Below are positions 1 through 8,869 of a DNA stretch of 32,458 nucleotides, piece by piece. A program made the position numbers and the translations under genes. The stretch comes from an uncultured Bacteroidota bacterium (GTDB lineage: Bacteria; Bacteroidota; Bacteroidia; Chitinophagales; LD1): assembly GCA_903861145.1 (NCBI GenBank), contig CAIOTH010000105.1, positions 1 through 32,458 of the forward strand, given 5' to 3'. The notes under the pieces were generated by a model, which saw nothing but the letters and a program-made list of their open reading frames with translations, ran no database searches and was not told the origin of the DNA. Position 1 is the stretch's first letter, and each line of letters opens with the position of its first letter.

Positions 1-301
1 TAATAGAAAATCCATCGCCTGGCCCGACCCTTTACAAGTCCCAATGCGAAGATTATCTTTGCGACGCAGCTGGGCTTGCAGGCGTGGATATGACCTCAAC
101 TGTTTTAAAGAATATGTCCAATCAATAAGGGGCTAAGACACCGATGGCTTTGCAGGACGAGCGATTATTGTTAAATGTGCGCCACGAAAATACGAAACTT
201 TAATGGTAGAAATACCAACAAACAATGTATAAGGTGAGCTATGATAATTCTTAGAAGTTGGCCTTTAGGGCATCAACACATAAAATAAAAACAGCTTTAT
301 T
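1..301. other. Left window edge, no assignable gene
   Basis: Two overlapping short open stretches reach the left edge and cannot be told apart. On the plus strand frame 3 is open from base 3 to a TAA at 126-128 (41 codons, ending ...KNMSNQ) and could be the 3' end of a gene. On the minus strand a frame is open from about base 127 to the edge, with an ATG at 13-11. Neither translation is a family I recognise. Bases 129-301 show no gene. An AT-rich inverted repeat (AAAATAAA at 282-289, TTTATTTT at 296-303) overlaps the end of the next gene and might help terminate it. Confidence 0.3.
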
Positions 302-1534
302 TTAAGCAGCCAAAGTTTTAGCGGACTTGGCATATTTCAATAAGCCAAGGAAAATAACTATACCAGCTAAAGCGCATGAGGCTTCGGTGTTTAGTAAACC
401 GATTGTGCCCCATTTATCGCTGGCCCAGCCCTCAACACGCGTCATATAATAAATGGGGGCGTTGGATAGTGAAGCATAAACGGTGTATTTAGTTGCTGCT
501 GCACCCTTACCGATTGCTTCAAATACAAATGCACTGAATCCTGCATAACACAAACCTGATGTAACTGCATAAATGGAGGTCCAGATTATGTACATCACTT
601 CAGTGTGAGGTGAGTAAGCCATTGCAACGGCGCAAATAGCCTGTGATAAGCCAAAAGCCACATAAGCAATTTGCCTGTTGCCCTTGTCGCATATCCAACC
701 ACCCAATAAGCAACCTGCGGCGGTAATAAAACCACTCATTATACCGGTGGCAAAAGCTACCGTATCGGCGCTGGCGTGCCAATCGCCGGAAACGGCCGCC
801 CATAAGTTGGATGCCGCCCCCGTGCCTAAGGGTAAAAAGCAAAGCACCATGGCCAATACACCTATCCTTGCTTTTAGCGTGTCCCAAATATCTTTGAAAA
901 GGTGTTCTAAGGTTTTTGTCACCTTTTCATGACGTACGGTTGAAGGATATTCGGTTACATAAAACAGGCCGAAACAGCAAAGTAGGCATGCAACTGCTAA
1001 AGCCAGGCCTGATATTTGCGTATATTGGCAATGCTCAGCCAGCCAAAGGCCTGCACCGCCCCCCAGGCCGGTACCACCTAAATTGCCCGCCTGCATAAAT
1101 CCGCTCATCCGGCCCTTTAACTCCTCATGTGTATCATGTGCCGCAAGGCCATTAATTGCAATACTTAAAAATGAAACTGCCACATTAGTTATTACAACCA
1201 AGGTAGTTAAAACCGGCAAGCTTGATTCTTTAACGGGCATAACGGCCATAGCTAAAATACCAAGTGCCGTAACCACACCGGATAATACATACCATTTTTT
1301 TAAAGTAAGAGAGGTATCTACTAACGGCGCCCACAAAAACTTAAAAACCTGTGGTAACAGGCTTGCTCCTACCAATGCAGCAACTGCTTCAACCGATATG
1401 CCGGCTTTAGAGTAAAGATACGCAAGTGTAACAGTCACATATCCGTTGCTGATTCCGAAAGGCAAAAACAGAAACAGGAAAACCGAGGGATGCGCATATT
1501 TGCCCGATTTAGGATCAGCAACTGTGTTATTCAT
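302..1534 (-). CDS. MFS transporter, AmpG/PAT-like
   Basis: A 410-residue inner-membrane permease of the major facilitator superfamily with about 12 hydrophobic segments. The segment KFLWAPLVD (residues 65-73), after the second membrane helix, resembles the KFLW(A/S)PL(V/M)D signature of AmpG muropeptide permeases and the related peptide/acetyl-CoA transporter (PAT) family. That places the protein near AmpG but does not prove a muropeptide substrate; no peptidoglycan-recycling gene lies beside it. The start codon is the first Met of the frame, followed by a short polar leader and helix 1. It is divergent from the MbfA-like gene across 217 bases. Family membership is solid; the substrate is not. 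Confidence 0.85.
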   Translation of the reverse strand: MNNTVADPKSGKYAHPSVFLFLFLPFGISNGYVTVTLAYLYSKAGISVEAVAALVGASLLPQVFKFLWAPLVDTSLTLKKWYVLSGVVTALGILAMAVMPVKESSLPVLTTLVVITNVAVSFLSIAINGLAAHDTHEELKGRMSGFMQAGNLGGTGLGGGAGLWLAEHCQYTQISGLALAVACLLCCFGLFYVTEYPSTVRHEKVTKTLEHLFKDIWDTLKARIGVLAMVLCFLPLGTGAASNLWAAVSGDWHASADTVAFATGIMSGFITAAGCLLGGWICDKGNRQIAYVAFGLSQAICAVAMAYSPHTEVMYIIWTSIYAVTSGLCYAGFSAFVFEAIGKGAAATKYTVYASLSNAPIYYMTRVEGWASDKWGTIGLLNTEASCALAGIVIFLGLLKYAKSAKTLAA

Positions 1535-1659
1535 TTGCGCAATATATGGATATGGTTTGAAGTTTGATAATTGGCTTTTTGATGAAACATTTGGTACGAT
1601 AAACTTCCGTTAGCACTACGCCAAAAAATTGATGTGGTATGATAGACATCAGGCGTTTT

Positions 1660-1667
1660 TAGTTTTG
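1660..1667 (+). promoter_or_regulatory. Possible -7 element for the MbfA-like gene
   Basis: TAGTTTTG fits the Bacteroidota -7 consensus TAnnTTTG, 85 bases ahead of the ATG at 1752. The nearest upstream TTG (1629-1631) is farther away than the usual spacing, so the call is weak. Confidence 0.3.
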
Positions 1668-1751
1668 GTCTGATATTTTTCATTTTATCAAGTTAAAAAA
1701 ATGACGCAATTTTAAGGAACGAATAGTCGTAATGATTTTAAACTTAAAGCG

Positions 1752-2705
1752 ATGCAATTTGATGATTTGACAGAGGCGCAAATTTTGGCTGTTGCCGTTA
1801 CAGCAGAGGAAGAGGACGCGCATATTTACCGCGATTTTGCAGATTCACTACGAAACGAATTTCCATCGACTGCTGAGTTGTTTACCAAAATGGCTGAAGA
1901 AGAGGATGGCCACCGGCACCGGTTAATTGACGTTTACAGGCAAAGATTCGGTGAGCATATTCCACTTATCAGAAGACAGGACGTCAGGGGTTTTTCGGTA
2001 AGGCGCCCCTCGTGGTTTAAACGTACGTTGCAACCCGAGCACGCGCGCGAAGAAGCAGCATTGATGGAGATTGAGTCGCGACGTTTTTACGAAGCTGCAA
2101 TGAAACGAACCGGCGATGCGGGGATTCGTCAATTGCTGGGTGACCTTGCACAAGAAGAGGGGAAGCATGAAGCTACTGCCAACGAAATTACCAGTAAGCA
2201 GGTTGAAGCAGGTGAGGTAAGCCATGAGCATGAAGCTGCACGGCGTTTGTTTGTATTACGATTTGTGCAGCCCGGCCTTGCCGGTTTAATGGATGGTTCA
2301 GTCTCGACGTTAGCGCCATTATTTGCTGCTGCTTTTGCTACAACAAATACCATAGCAACATTTAAAGTTGGCCTTGCGGCATCAATAGGTGCAGGTATAA
2401 GCATGGGGTTTGCCGAAGCTTTAAGCGATGATGGTAAATTAAGTGGGCGGGGTTCGCCATGGCTGCGCGGTGCTGTGTGCGGGCTTATGACTACTATTGG
2501 CGGGCTTGGCCACACCATGCCTTTTTTAATTCGTAATTTTCATACTGCCACCGGTATAGCAATTGGCGTTGTAGCTATTGAGTTGGCTGTTATTGCCTGG
2601 ATACGCAAGCGCTACATGGATACACCTTTGCTTGCGGCGGTGTTTCAGGTGGTGGTTGGCGGTGTACTGGTTTTCCTGGTGGGATGGTTGATTGGAGCCG
2701 GCTGA
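1752..2705 (+). CDS. mbfA: MbfA-like ferritin-like/VIT1 fusion (iron exporter)
   Basis: A 317-residue fusion. Residues 1-150 form a ferritin-like/rubrerythrin four-helix domain with di-iron motifs: Glu-rich stretch at 19-24, E51xxH54, Glu-rich helix 99-114 and E136xxH139. Residues 165-317 form a VIT1/CCC1-type domain starting [19 protein letters not shown], with membrane helices to the C-terminus. This order and length match MbfA (membrane-bound ferritin A), described in alphaproteobacteria as exporting ferrous iron and protecting against iron/peroxide stress. Function here is inferred from architecture. No Fur or Irr box was identified upstream. It converges on the P-type ATPase gene, with a hairpin between them. 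Confidence 0.88.
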   Translation: MQFDDLTEAQILAVAVTAEEEDAHIYRDFADSLRNEFPSTAELFTKMAEEEDGHRHRLIDVYRQRFGEHIPLIRRQDVRGFSVRRPSWFKRTLQPEHAREEAALMEIESRRFYEAAMKRTGDAGIRQLLGDLAQEEGKHEATANEITSKQVEAGEVSHEHEAARRLFVLRFVQPGLAGLMDGSVSTLAPLFAAAFATTNTIATFKVGLAASIGAGISMGFAEALSDDGKLSGRGSPWLRGAVCGLMTTIGGLGHTMPFLIRNFHTATGIAIGVVAIELAVIAWIRKRYMDTPLLAAVFQVVVGGVLVFLVGWLIGAG

Positions 2706-2713
2706 TTTTTTGA

Positions 2714-2751
2714 AAATAATTGAGGTTTCGAAAACCCCGGTTCCATTATTT
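2714..2751. terminator. Possible shared terminator between convergent genes
   Basis: AAATAAT (2714-2720) pairs with ATTATTT (2745-2751) around an inner GGTTT/AAACC hairpin (2724-2728, 2732-2736). It lies between the ends of the MbfA-like and P-type ATPase genes and overlaps the end of the latter. The outer stem is AT-rich and the U-tract poor. Confidence 0.4.
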
Positions 2752-5256
2752 CGTTCTACGTTTTATCAACTTGTAAAGCTCGAACCAAATTACCGAAGCA
2801 AAACCAATGAGTGATGCTATGCCGACCTGTATTAGATTGGGTTGTGAAAACCTGAAAAAGCGGCTCATAAAAGGTATATACAGCAAAGCGGCTAACAATA
2901 AAACTGTTCCCGCTAATGCAATCCACATCAAATTGTTTTTATACCGTAACGAAACAATTACCGAATAATAAAACGACCGGTTTACGAGAGTTAGAAAAAT
3001 ATTAGCCACTACCAAAGTTGTAAAAACCATAGTGCGCGTCAAATTTTCGTTATAGCCTTTAATAACAGCGAACTGATAAATGCCCATTGTGCCACACGCG
3101 ATTATCAGGCCCTGCAATACACTTATCCATATTTCGCGCCATTGTAAAAACGTTGTGGTTATTAGCCGCGGAGGTTGATTCATGCTGTTTTTTTCGAGGG
3201 GTTCGTTTTCGTACACCAGGCTACATGTGGGCCCCATTATCAGCTCGAGAAAAATTACGTGAACCGGTGTAAAAATATTGGGGTAAATCCAGCCCAACAT
3301 TAATGGCAATGCAACTGTAATTATTATAGGAACATGTATTGAAATAATGTATTGTATGGCTTTTTTGAGGTTGCTGTAGATTTTACGGCCCATTGCAATT
3401 GCATCCACAACTCTGCCCAGGTCGTCATCGGTAAGAATAAGAGAGGCTGCCTGCTTTGCAATTTCGCTGCCACGTTTGCCCATGGCTATACCAATGTGTG
3501 CCGCTTTTAATGCCGGGGCATCGTTTACGCCATCACCTGTCATGGCCACGATTTGATGTTGCTCTTTTAATGCGTGTATGATTTTAAGTTTGGCCTCGGG
3601 AAACATGCGAGTAAAAACTTTTGTTTCTTTCACCACTGCGTTCAATTCGGCATCGTTCAGTTTTGAAAGTTCATCACCGGTTAAGGTTTTGTCGGCTCCA
3701 ATAAAACCTGCCTGCTTTGCAATTGCAGCGGTGGTAACTGCGTTATCGCCGGTTATTATTTTTACATCAATACCGGCATTGTAAAACTGTTGCAGCACTT
3801 GTTTAATGTTTGTCTTCGGAGGGTCGTAAAAGGCCACAAATCCAAGAAATTTGAAAACATATTCTTGCTGATCCTGCTTAAAATCGGTACCACTAAAAGT
3901 GGTTTCGCCAACTGCTAAAACCCTGTAGCCCTGAGCGGATAATTTCTTTGCACACTCCAGAGCGTGAAGCTGATCTTCCTTGTTTAAATCAGAATGGAGT
4001 AATACGCTTTCAGTTGCTCCTTTGCACGCAATGATTCGATTTCCTTTATCGTCTTCAAAAAAATGCGTCATCATGGGTGGCTTTCCAGATAACGGGTACT
4101 CATGTATAAGTTTGTAATCGGGCCTTTTATCAATTTGGGCAAAAGCCTGGTATGCGTTGTGTAAAGCGATCTCCATCGGGTCGAATGGTACCGGTTCGCT
4201 GGCCCACATGGCTATGGTAAGCAGGTTTTGCACTTCCGGTGTTTTCCAGGGAGGAGATGTAAGTATCTCTTTTGTAGCTTGTACATAAATCGCTGCCAGC
4301 TCCATTTTGTTTTCAGTAATGGTGCCCGTTTTGTCTGTACATAATACGCTTGCCGAGCCGAGGGTTTCAACCGTACGCGTTTGCTTAACAATAATGCCCA
4401 GTTTCATTAAACGCCACGCACCCAGGGCCATAAAGGATGTAAATGCCACGGGAATCTCTTCGGGAAGAATGCTCATGGCTAAAGTCAATCCTTTCAAGAG
4501 GCTATCAAGAATTTTTCGGGTTTGATAGTAATTAATACCCCATATTAACAGGAAGACCAAAACGCCGGCAATGGCCATGTTGCGTACAAACTTGCCTATT
4601 TGTATTTGCAAGGGTGTTTTTTCTTCGTTGATGCTCTCAAGCGATTTGCCTATTTTACCAAGTTGGGTTAACCGTCCTACGGCGGTTACCTTAAACACTG
4701 CCAAACCCGATACAGCGAGGGTTCCTTGAAATACCTTCCGATTGTCGGGATCGTTTTCATCTTTGCTTACCGAAAATGATTCACCGGTAAGGATAGATTC
4801 ATTCACCGCAAAATCGTGTGCCTGTACTATTTCACCGTCGGCAGCAAGTAGTGTCCCTTCTTCGGTTACCACGTAATCGCCTTGAACGACGTCTTCCATA
4901 GGCATGTTGCACACCTGATTATTACGAATTACTTTGGTTTTAGACCGGGTAAAAGTTTTTAACGCTTCAAGCGCTTTGCGGCTACGCGAATCCTGGTAAA
5001 AGGAAATTGCTGATACGAGTATTATTGCGGCCAACATAAAACCACCTTCAGCGAATTGGCCCATTGAAAAATAAATTACCGTTGCCGCAAGAAGTATCAG
5101 GAACATGGGTTCGGTGACGGTATCCTTAAGGGCTATCCAAAAAGTATTTTTTTCCTTTCCGGCAGTTGAGTTCGCGCCAAATTTTAAGCGCATGGCGCTA
5201 GCCTCATCATCGGATAAACCCTTAAAAGGAAATGGGTTTTGATTGGTTTCCACCAT
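2746..5256 (-). CDS. P2-like cation-translocating P-type ATPase
   Basis: An 836-residue ATP-driven ion pump of the inner membrane. Domains in order: short N-terminus, first membrane pair (50-85), actuator with TGES (157-160), membrane pair with PEEIP (265-269), phosphorylation site DKTGT with Asp308, nucleotide-binding KGAT (412-415), hinge TGDGVNDAP (573-581), and six C-terminal helices. All catalytic motifs are intact. Layout and length resemble Ca2+-type P2 ATPases, but M4 reads PEEIP rather than the SERCA-type PEGLP, and M6 reads ELIMGPTCS (671-679) with Gly675 where I recall Asp in relatives. The ion is therefore uncertain; Ca2+, Mn2+ or another divalent cation is possible. No N-terminal heavy-metal-binding CxxC is present, which argues against a Cu/Zn pump. 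Confidence 0.9.
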   Translation of the reverse strand: MVETNQNPFPFKGLSDDEASAMRLKFGANSTAGKEKNTFWIALKDTVTEPMFLILLAATVIYFSMGQFAEGGFMLAAIILVSAISFYQDSRSRKALEALKTFTRSKTKVIRNNQVCNMPMEDVVQGDYVVTEEGTLLAADGEIVQAHDFAVNESILTGESFSVSKDENDPDNRKVFQGTLAVSGLAVFKVTAVGRLTQLGKIGKSLESINEEKTPLQIQIGKFVRNMAIAGVLVFLLIWGINYYQTRKILDSLLKGLTLAMSILPEEIPVAFTSFMALGAWRLMKLGIIVKQTRTVETLGSASVLCTDKTGTITENKMELAAIYVQATKEILTSPPWKTPEVQNLLTIAMWASEPVPFDPMEIALHNAYQAFAQIDKRPDYKLIHEYPLSGKPPMMTHFFEDDKGNRIIACKGATESVLLHSDLNKEDQLHALECAKKLSAQGYRVLAVGETTFSGTDFKQDQQEYVFKFLGFVAFYDPPKTNIKQVLQQFYNAGIDVKIITGDNAVTTAAIAKQAGFIGADKTLTGDELSKLNDAELNAVVKETKVFTRMFPEAKLKIIHALKEQHQIVAMTGDGVNDAPALKAAHIGIAMGKRGSEIAKQAASLILTDDDLGRVVDAIAMGRKIYSNLKKAIQYIISIHVPIIITVALPLMLGWIYPNIFTPVHVIFLELIMGPTCSLVYENEPLEKNSMNQPPRLITTTFLQWREIWISVLQGLIIACGTMGIYQFAVIKGYNENLTRTMVFTTLVVANIFLTLVNRSFYYSVIVSLRYKNNLMWIALAGTVLLLAALLYIPFMSRFFRFSQPNLIQVGIASLIGFASVIWFELYKLIKRRTK

Positions 5257-5388
5257 ACAAGTATAACTTATAAAAAGGTGGATTGTTTAAGTAACCCGAC
5301 GGTAATTTGCGGTGGCGTTGCAATTATGTAAAACAATACAACGCTACTGAGAATTAAATTCGAATGTGGTAATAACGTACCCTGAATG

Positions 5389-7983
5389 CTATTCAATAAT
5401 AATACTCTTATTAACTGAATGCCCAATAGAGCCGATGTTGGCCAGGTAAACCCCTTTAGCCAATTTACCAAGGTTGATGGAGGTACTAACAGACGTTATC
5501 TCGCACGTAAACACCGTTCTGCCCAGGGCGTCAAACACTTTTAATGTTTTACCTACTAATTCGTTATTGATGAAAAGCTGGAAAACTCCGTTAGCGGATG
5601 GGTTGGGGTAGAAAATTACTTTGCTTTCATCGGCTATATTATTAACCGAAAGATAAATGTAGTTGTATGCTATTGATGTGCCGGTGCAGCCCGCAGCATT
5701 GGTTACTGCCACCGAATAATAACCGTTTTGAGTGGTAACATAATTTTGGGCGGTTGCACCATTAATGGCGGCCCCATTTAAATACCATTGATATGCGGCG
5801 CCGGTAAGGGTTGAAAGTGTATCGTGCTGTTGTGTAATAACCGGTTGCGGGGTATCAATAACGTTTACGTTAAGTGGTGTAGCGCCTGCTGCGCCGCAGG
5901 TGTTGTGAACGCCGGCATTTATAGTGCCACCCAGTTGGTTATCGTTTATTGTAATATTAGCAGTGCCCTGGCCGGAAATGAGACTCCAACTGTTGGGTAT
6001 CGACCAATAGATACTATCGGCACCCGATATATTGCTTAAACTATAGGATAAGTTTCCGCTTGCGTTTATACAAACTGAATCAATACCGGTAATGGCACCA
6101 AGAGAAGGTGCGGTTTTGGAACGAACATTTAACGAAGTAGGCGAACCCTGTCCACAGGAGTTAGTTGCTTGTATGGTAACAATGCCAGCAGCGTTGCCGG
6201 CGATAAGGTTTAATGTATCAGAATTGCTGCCCGAAACTACAGTCCATCCCGAAGGGTAAGTCCAGTTGTAAGTATTTGCACTACCGGTGATACCGGCTAT
6301 ATACTGAACCGGTTGGCCAACGCATGCAACGGTATCGCCGATAATTGTATTTGCAATAGGCGCTGCAAGGCCCGTAACACCAATTACTGATGGTATACCC
6401 TGGCCGCAGCCGTTAACTGCTTGTACAGTAATACTGCCTTGACCGGTACCGGCGGTGAGATTAAGAGTATCGGTAGTGTTGCCTGAAACCAAGGGCCAAC
6501 CAACCGGGTAGTTCCATACGTAAGAATTAGCACCGGTTACGGCATCAATAACATATTGTACAGGCTGGCCGGCGCAAGGTACTGAATCCCCCCGGATTGC
6601 GCCAGGCGCGGCCAGGCCTGATAAGGTTACAATAATGCTTTTTTGAACTGAAGAACTTGTGCCGCAACTATTTTGTGCAGTTACTGAAATAGTGCCACCG
6701 GTGGCACCCGAAGTAGCGGTAATGGCATGCGTAGTATTGCCTGCATTTACATTCCAACCGGTTGGTAGAGTCCAATTATAAGAAGTTGCAGAAGGGTCGT
6801 TTGAAACAGAAAGGCCAATGTTGGCAATGCTTGAACAAACTGTATCAGGAGCGGTAATGGCCGAGGGTGTTGCCGGCGGAAAGTTTTGGGTGATGGTAAT
6901 TGGCGCAGCTGTAACCGAGCATGTGCCATTACTAACTGTAAGTGAGTATGTGCCTGCATTAGATACGCTAATTGTATTACCGGTGGCGTTGTTGCTCCAT
7001 GTGTAATTAAAACCTGCGGGATTAGCGGTTAAAGTATCCTGGCTTCCGCTACAAAATGTGGTAGAACCCGTTATGGCCTGGTTAGTGGGTATTACGTTAT
7101 GGCAATTTTGCATAGTTGTGTCGGCTACATCGGCGGTGTAACGGCTTTCGAAAAGCGTCCAGGCGGCGCAGTTACCGTTTAGGTAATAATCGAGGTAAGG
7201 AAGCAGGAAGTTAAGCACGGCGTTGGTTTGCGCGGTTCTGCTTAGGGGTGTTGAAGCGCAACCAGATACGCCCTCGCCAAAGTTACATGCCACATTACTG
7301 TTAGCAAATTGGCAGTGGGTGGCATTCTTAATCTCAATCAGCGTTTTGCAAATTGAGCCGCATGAATCATAGGTTGGCTTTTGATTGGTTGAAGCCGGAG
7401 CAATGCAATCATTACCACCGGCAAAGCTTAAATATGGCTTGTGCATAAAAGGCGCAGCGGTAACGGACGAAGGATTGGTGGTTGCTTCGGCTAATGTCCA
7501 ATAGCAAGTGGCTACATCGCTATACTGGCAAGATAAAACCGTGCACCCCCCGCCCATAGAGTGGCCCGCAATAGAGCCCCTGGCTTTTACGTGATGATAG
7601 AGTAGCGATGAAGAGTTGGTGTTACTCTGGCTAATCATGTTGTTATAGATGTAAATAAGATCTTGCGCCAAATTGGCGTGCACCGGAGAGAGGCCACCTT
7701 CGTTGGATGTGAGAGCGACAATGTATCCGTGCGAAGCCAACGAATCGGCGTAATTGTAATAGGCATCAATTGTCATATCGAACCCATGGCCGAAAACCAC
7801 GAAGCCAAATGAGTCGGCGGCAATTGTGGAGTTAGTGCCGGGGTAGTGAAACTCAACCGGTACTGAGCGGTTACTGCGCGATGCATCTGTCCAGGTTACA
7901 GATTGGACACCGACTGTATAATTTTGAGCGTAAGCACCAAACAACACCAGCGAGAATAGAATAAACAGTGCATGTTTTTTCAT
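5389..7983 (-). CDS. Secreted alpha/beta hydrolase (polyester hydrolase-like), T9SS-sorted
   Basis: An 864-residue exported enzyme. Residues 1-19 are a signal peptide (cleavage near AYA-Q). Residues 20-290 are an alpha/beta hydrolase with nucleophile elbow GHSMGGG (Ser142), acid GGNDCIAP (Asp192) and NATH (His223). These motifs and spacing resemble the cutinase/PETase-type dienelactone hydrolase fold: leaf-branch compost cutinase also has GHSMGGG, a DTVAP acid loop and NASH. The aromatic clamp Trp of PETases is not evident. Residues 290-770 hold about five PKD/Ig-like repeats with GDSV(P/A)C and NGCGQG-type ends. The last 75 residues (IFYPNPSANGVFQLF onward) are a type A Por sorting domain for type IX secretion to the cell surface. 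The substrate is inferred only. Confidence 0.82.
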   Translation of the reverse strand: MKKHALFILFSLVLFGAYAQNYTVGVQSVTWTDASRSNRSVPVEFHYPGTNSTIAADSFGFVVFGHGFDMTIDAYYNYADSLASHGYIVALTSNEGGLSPVHANLAQDLIYIYNNMISQSNTNSSSLLYHHVKARGSIAGHSMGGGCTVLSCQYSDVATCYWTLAEATTNPSSVTAAPFMHKPYLSFAGGNDCIAPASTNQKPTYDSCGSICKTLIEIKNATHCQFANSNVACNFGEGVSGCASTPLSRTAQTNAVLNFLLPYLDYYLNGNCAAWTLFESRYTADVADTTMQNCHNVIPTNQAITGSTTFCSGSQDTLTANPAGFNYTWSNNATGNTISVSNAGTYSLTVSNGTCSVTAAPITITQNFPPATPSAITAPDTVCSSIANIGLSVSNDPSATSYNWTLPTGWNVNAGNTTHAITATSGATGGTISVTAQNSCGTSSSVQKSIIVTLSGLAAPGAIRGDSVPCAGQPVQYVIDAVTGANSYVWNYPVGWPLVSGNTTDTLNLTAGTGQGSITVQAVNGCGQGIPSVIGVTGLAAPIANTIIGDTVACVGQPVQYIAGITGSANTYNWTYPSGWTVVSGSNSDTLNLIAGNAAGIVTIQATNSCGQGSPTSLNVRSKTAPSLGAITGIDSVCINASGNLSYSLSNISGADSIYWSIPNSWSLISGQGTANITINDNQLGGTINAGVHNTCGAAGATPLNVNVIDTPQPVITQQHDTLSTLTGAAYQWYLNGAAINGATAQNYVTTQNGYYSVAVTNAAGCTGTSIAYNYIYLSVNNIADESKVIFYPNPSANGVFQLFINNELVGKTLKVFDALGRTVFTCEITSVSTSINLGKLAKGVYLANIGSIGHSVNKSIIIE

Positions 7984-8021
7984 GGGTAATCGGTTTAGGG
8001 TTTTATACTTTTAAGCTTTGT

Positions 8022-8720
8022 TTATCTTCCTTCACCCAAATGCAAGGCACGCATTACCGATGCTGTTTTGGCGTAATGGTCTATTGTTTCTAATCCATCT
8101 GTGTTTACTAACTCGTGATGAAACCGGTCGAGCTTTGTAAGCAGCCGTATCAGTTCCAGTTGTTCGTTATCATCCAGGCTACCGGTTACTATTTCGGAGG
8201 TCTTGGCCATTTCGGCAAAAATGATGTTGAGCTCTTTTTTTCCCTTTTCGGTAATGGCTATTTCTTTGCTGCGTTTATCGTGGGTGCTATCGGCCTGTTT
8301 GGCAAGGCCATTGCGTATAAGTCGATTTACGATTTCAATGCCCGTCGTTTTTTCAAGTACGAACATTTTAATCAATTCGCCTTTTGCAATGCTTTTGTAG
8401 GTGCGCAGGGTAACCAGTAGCGCAAAATCATCAAGGCTGTTTATTTCGGAGTTAACCATCGCCTTTTTGGTATAAAAGCGGGCATAGCGATACATTATGT
8501 ACACCATTTTGCTAATGGTTGTCCTTATGTCTTCGCTGCGGCGCGTGCTATCAATATTTTCAGTTCCGGCGCGCGTATCTTTAATTCTTACTTCATGGGC
8601 CATTTGGTTTTGAAGCCAGGTTGAAAAGTCTGCTACCGGAGTTAGAACCGTTGGTCGTTCATGAGATTCATACTTCTCAATATAGGGGAGCAATTCTTTA
8701 AGAAGATTGTAGTTTTTCAT
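8022..8720 (-). CDS. MarR-family transcriptional regulator
   Basis: A 232-residue regulator with a long helical N-terminus and a MarR winged helix: recognition helix around 122-138 and a wing with DKRSKEIAITEKG (148-160), close to the family's D(R/K)RSK...LTEKG. It is larger than a typical MarR (about 150 residues) because of an extra 70-80 residue N-terminal segment. It is divergent from the TonB receptor gene (149-base gap) and lies 38 bases upstream of the secreted hydrolase gene on the same strand, so it could control either or both. The palindrome at 8811-8826 is a likely operator. The ligand is unknown. Confidence 0.85.
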   Translation of the reverse strand: MKNYNLLKELLPYIEKYESHERPTVLTPVADFSTWLQNQMAHEVRIKDTRAGTENIDSTRRSEDIRTTISKMVYIMYRYARFYTKKAMVNSEINSLDDFALLVTLRTYKSIAKGELIKMFVLEKTTGIEIVNRLIRNGLAKQADSTHDKRSKEIAITEKGKKELNIIFAEMAKTSEIVTGSLDDNEQLELIRLLTKLDRFHHELVNTDGLETIDHYAKTASVMRALHLGEGR

Positions 8721-8810
8721 AGTGGAAGAAGCGTAAGTTTTTCTTAAATGTTCTCATTGCCTTTTTCATTCCATTTTCGAAATTAATACTTTTTTGGACT
8801 TAATTAGCTT

Positions 8811-8826
8811 AAAAATGAACATTTTT
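8811..8826. promoter_or_regulatory. Candidate MarR operator palindrome
   Basis: AAAAATG-AA-CATTTTT is a perfect inverted repeat with 7-base arms, in the intergenic region between the MarR gene and the TonB receptor, 44 bases before the receptor ATG. Size and symmetry fit a MarR-dimer operator. A weaker relative, AATG-TTCT-CATT, lies at 8747-8758 near the MarR start. Regulator assignment is by location only. Confidence 0.5.
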
Positions 8827-8869
8827 GTACTAAAGCTATTTTGAAGCTTATTGCCATTATAAAACAGAT

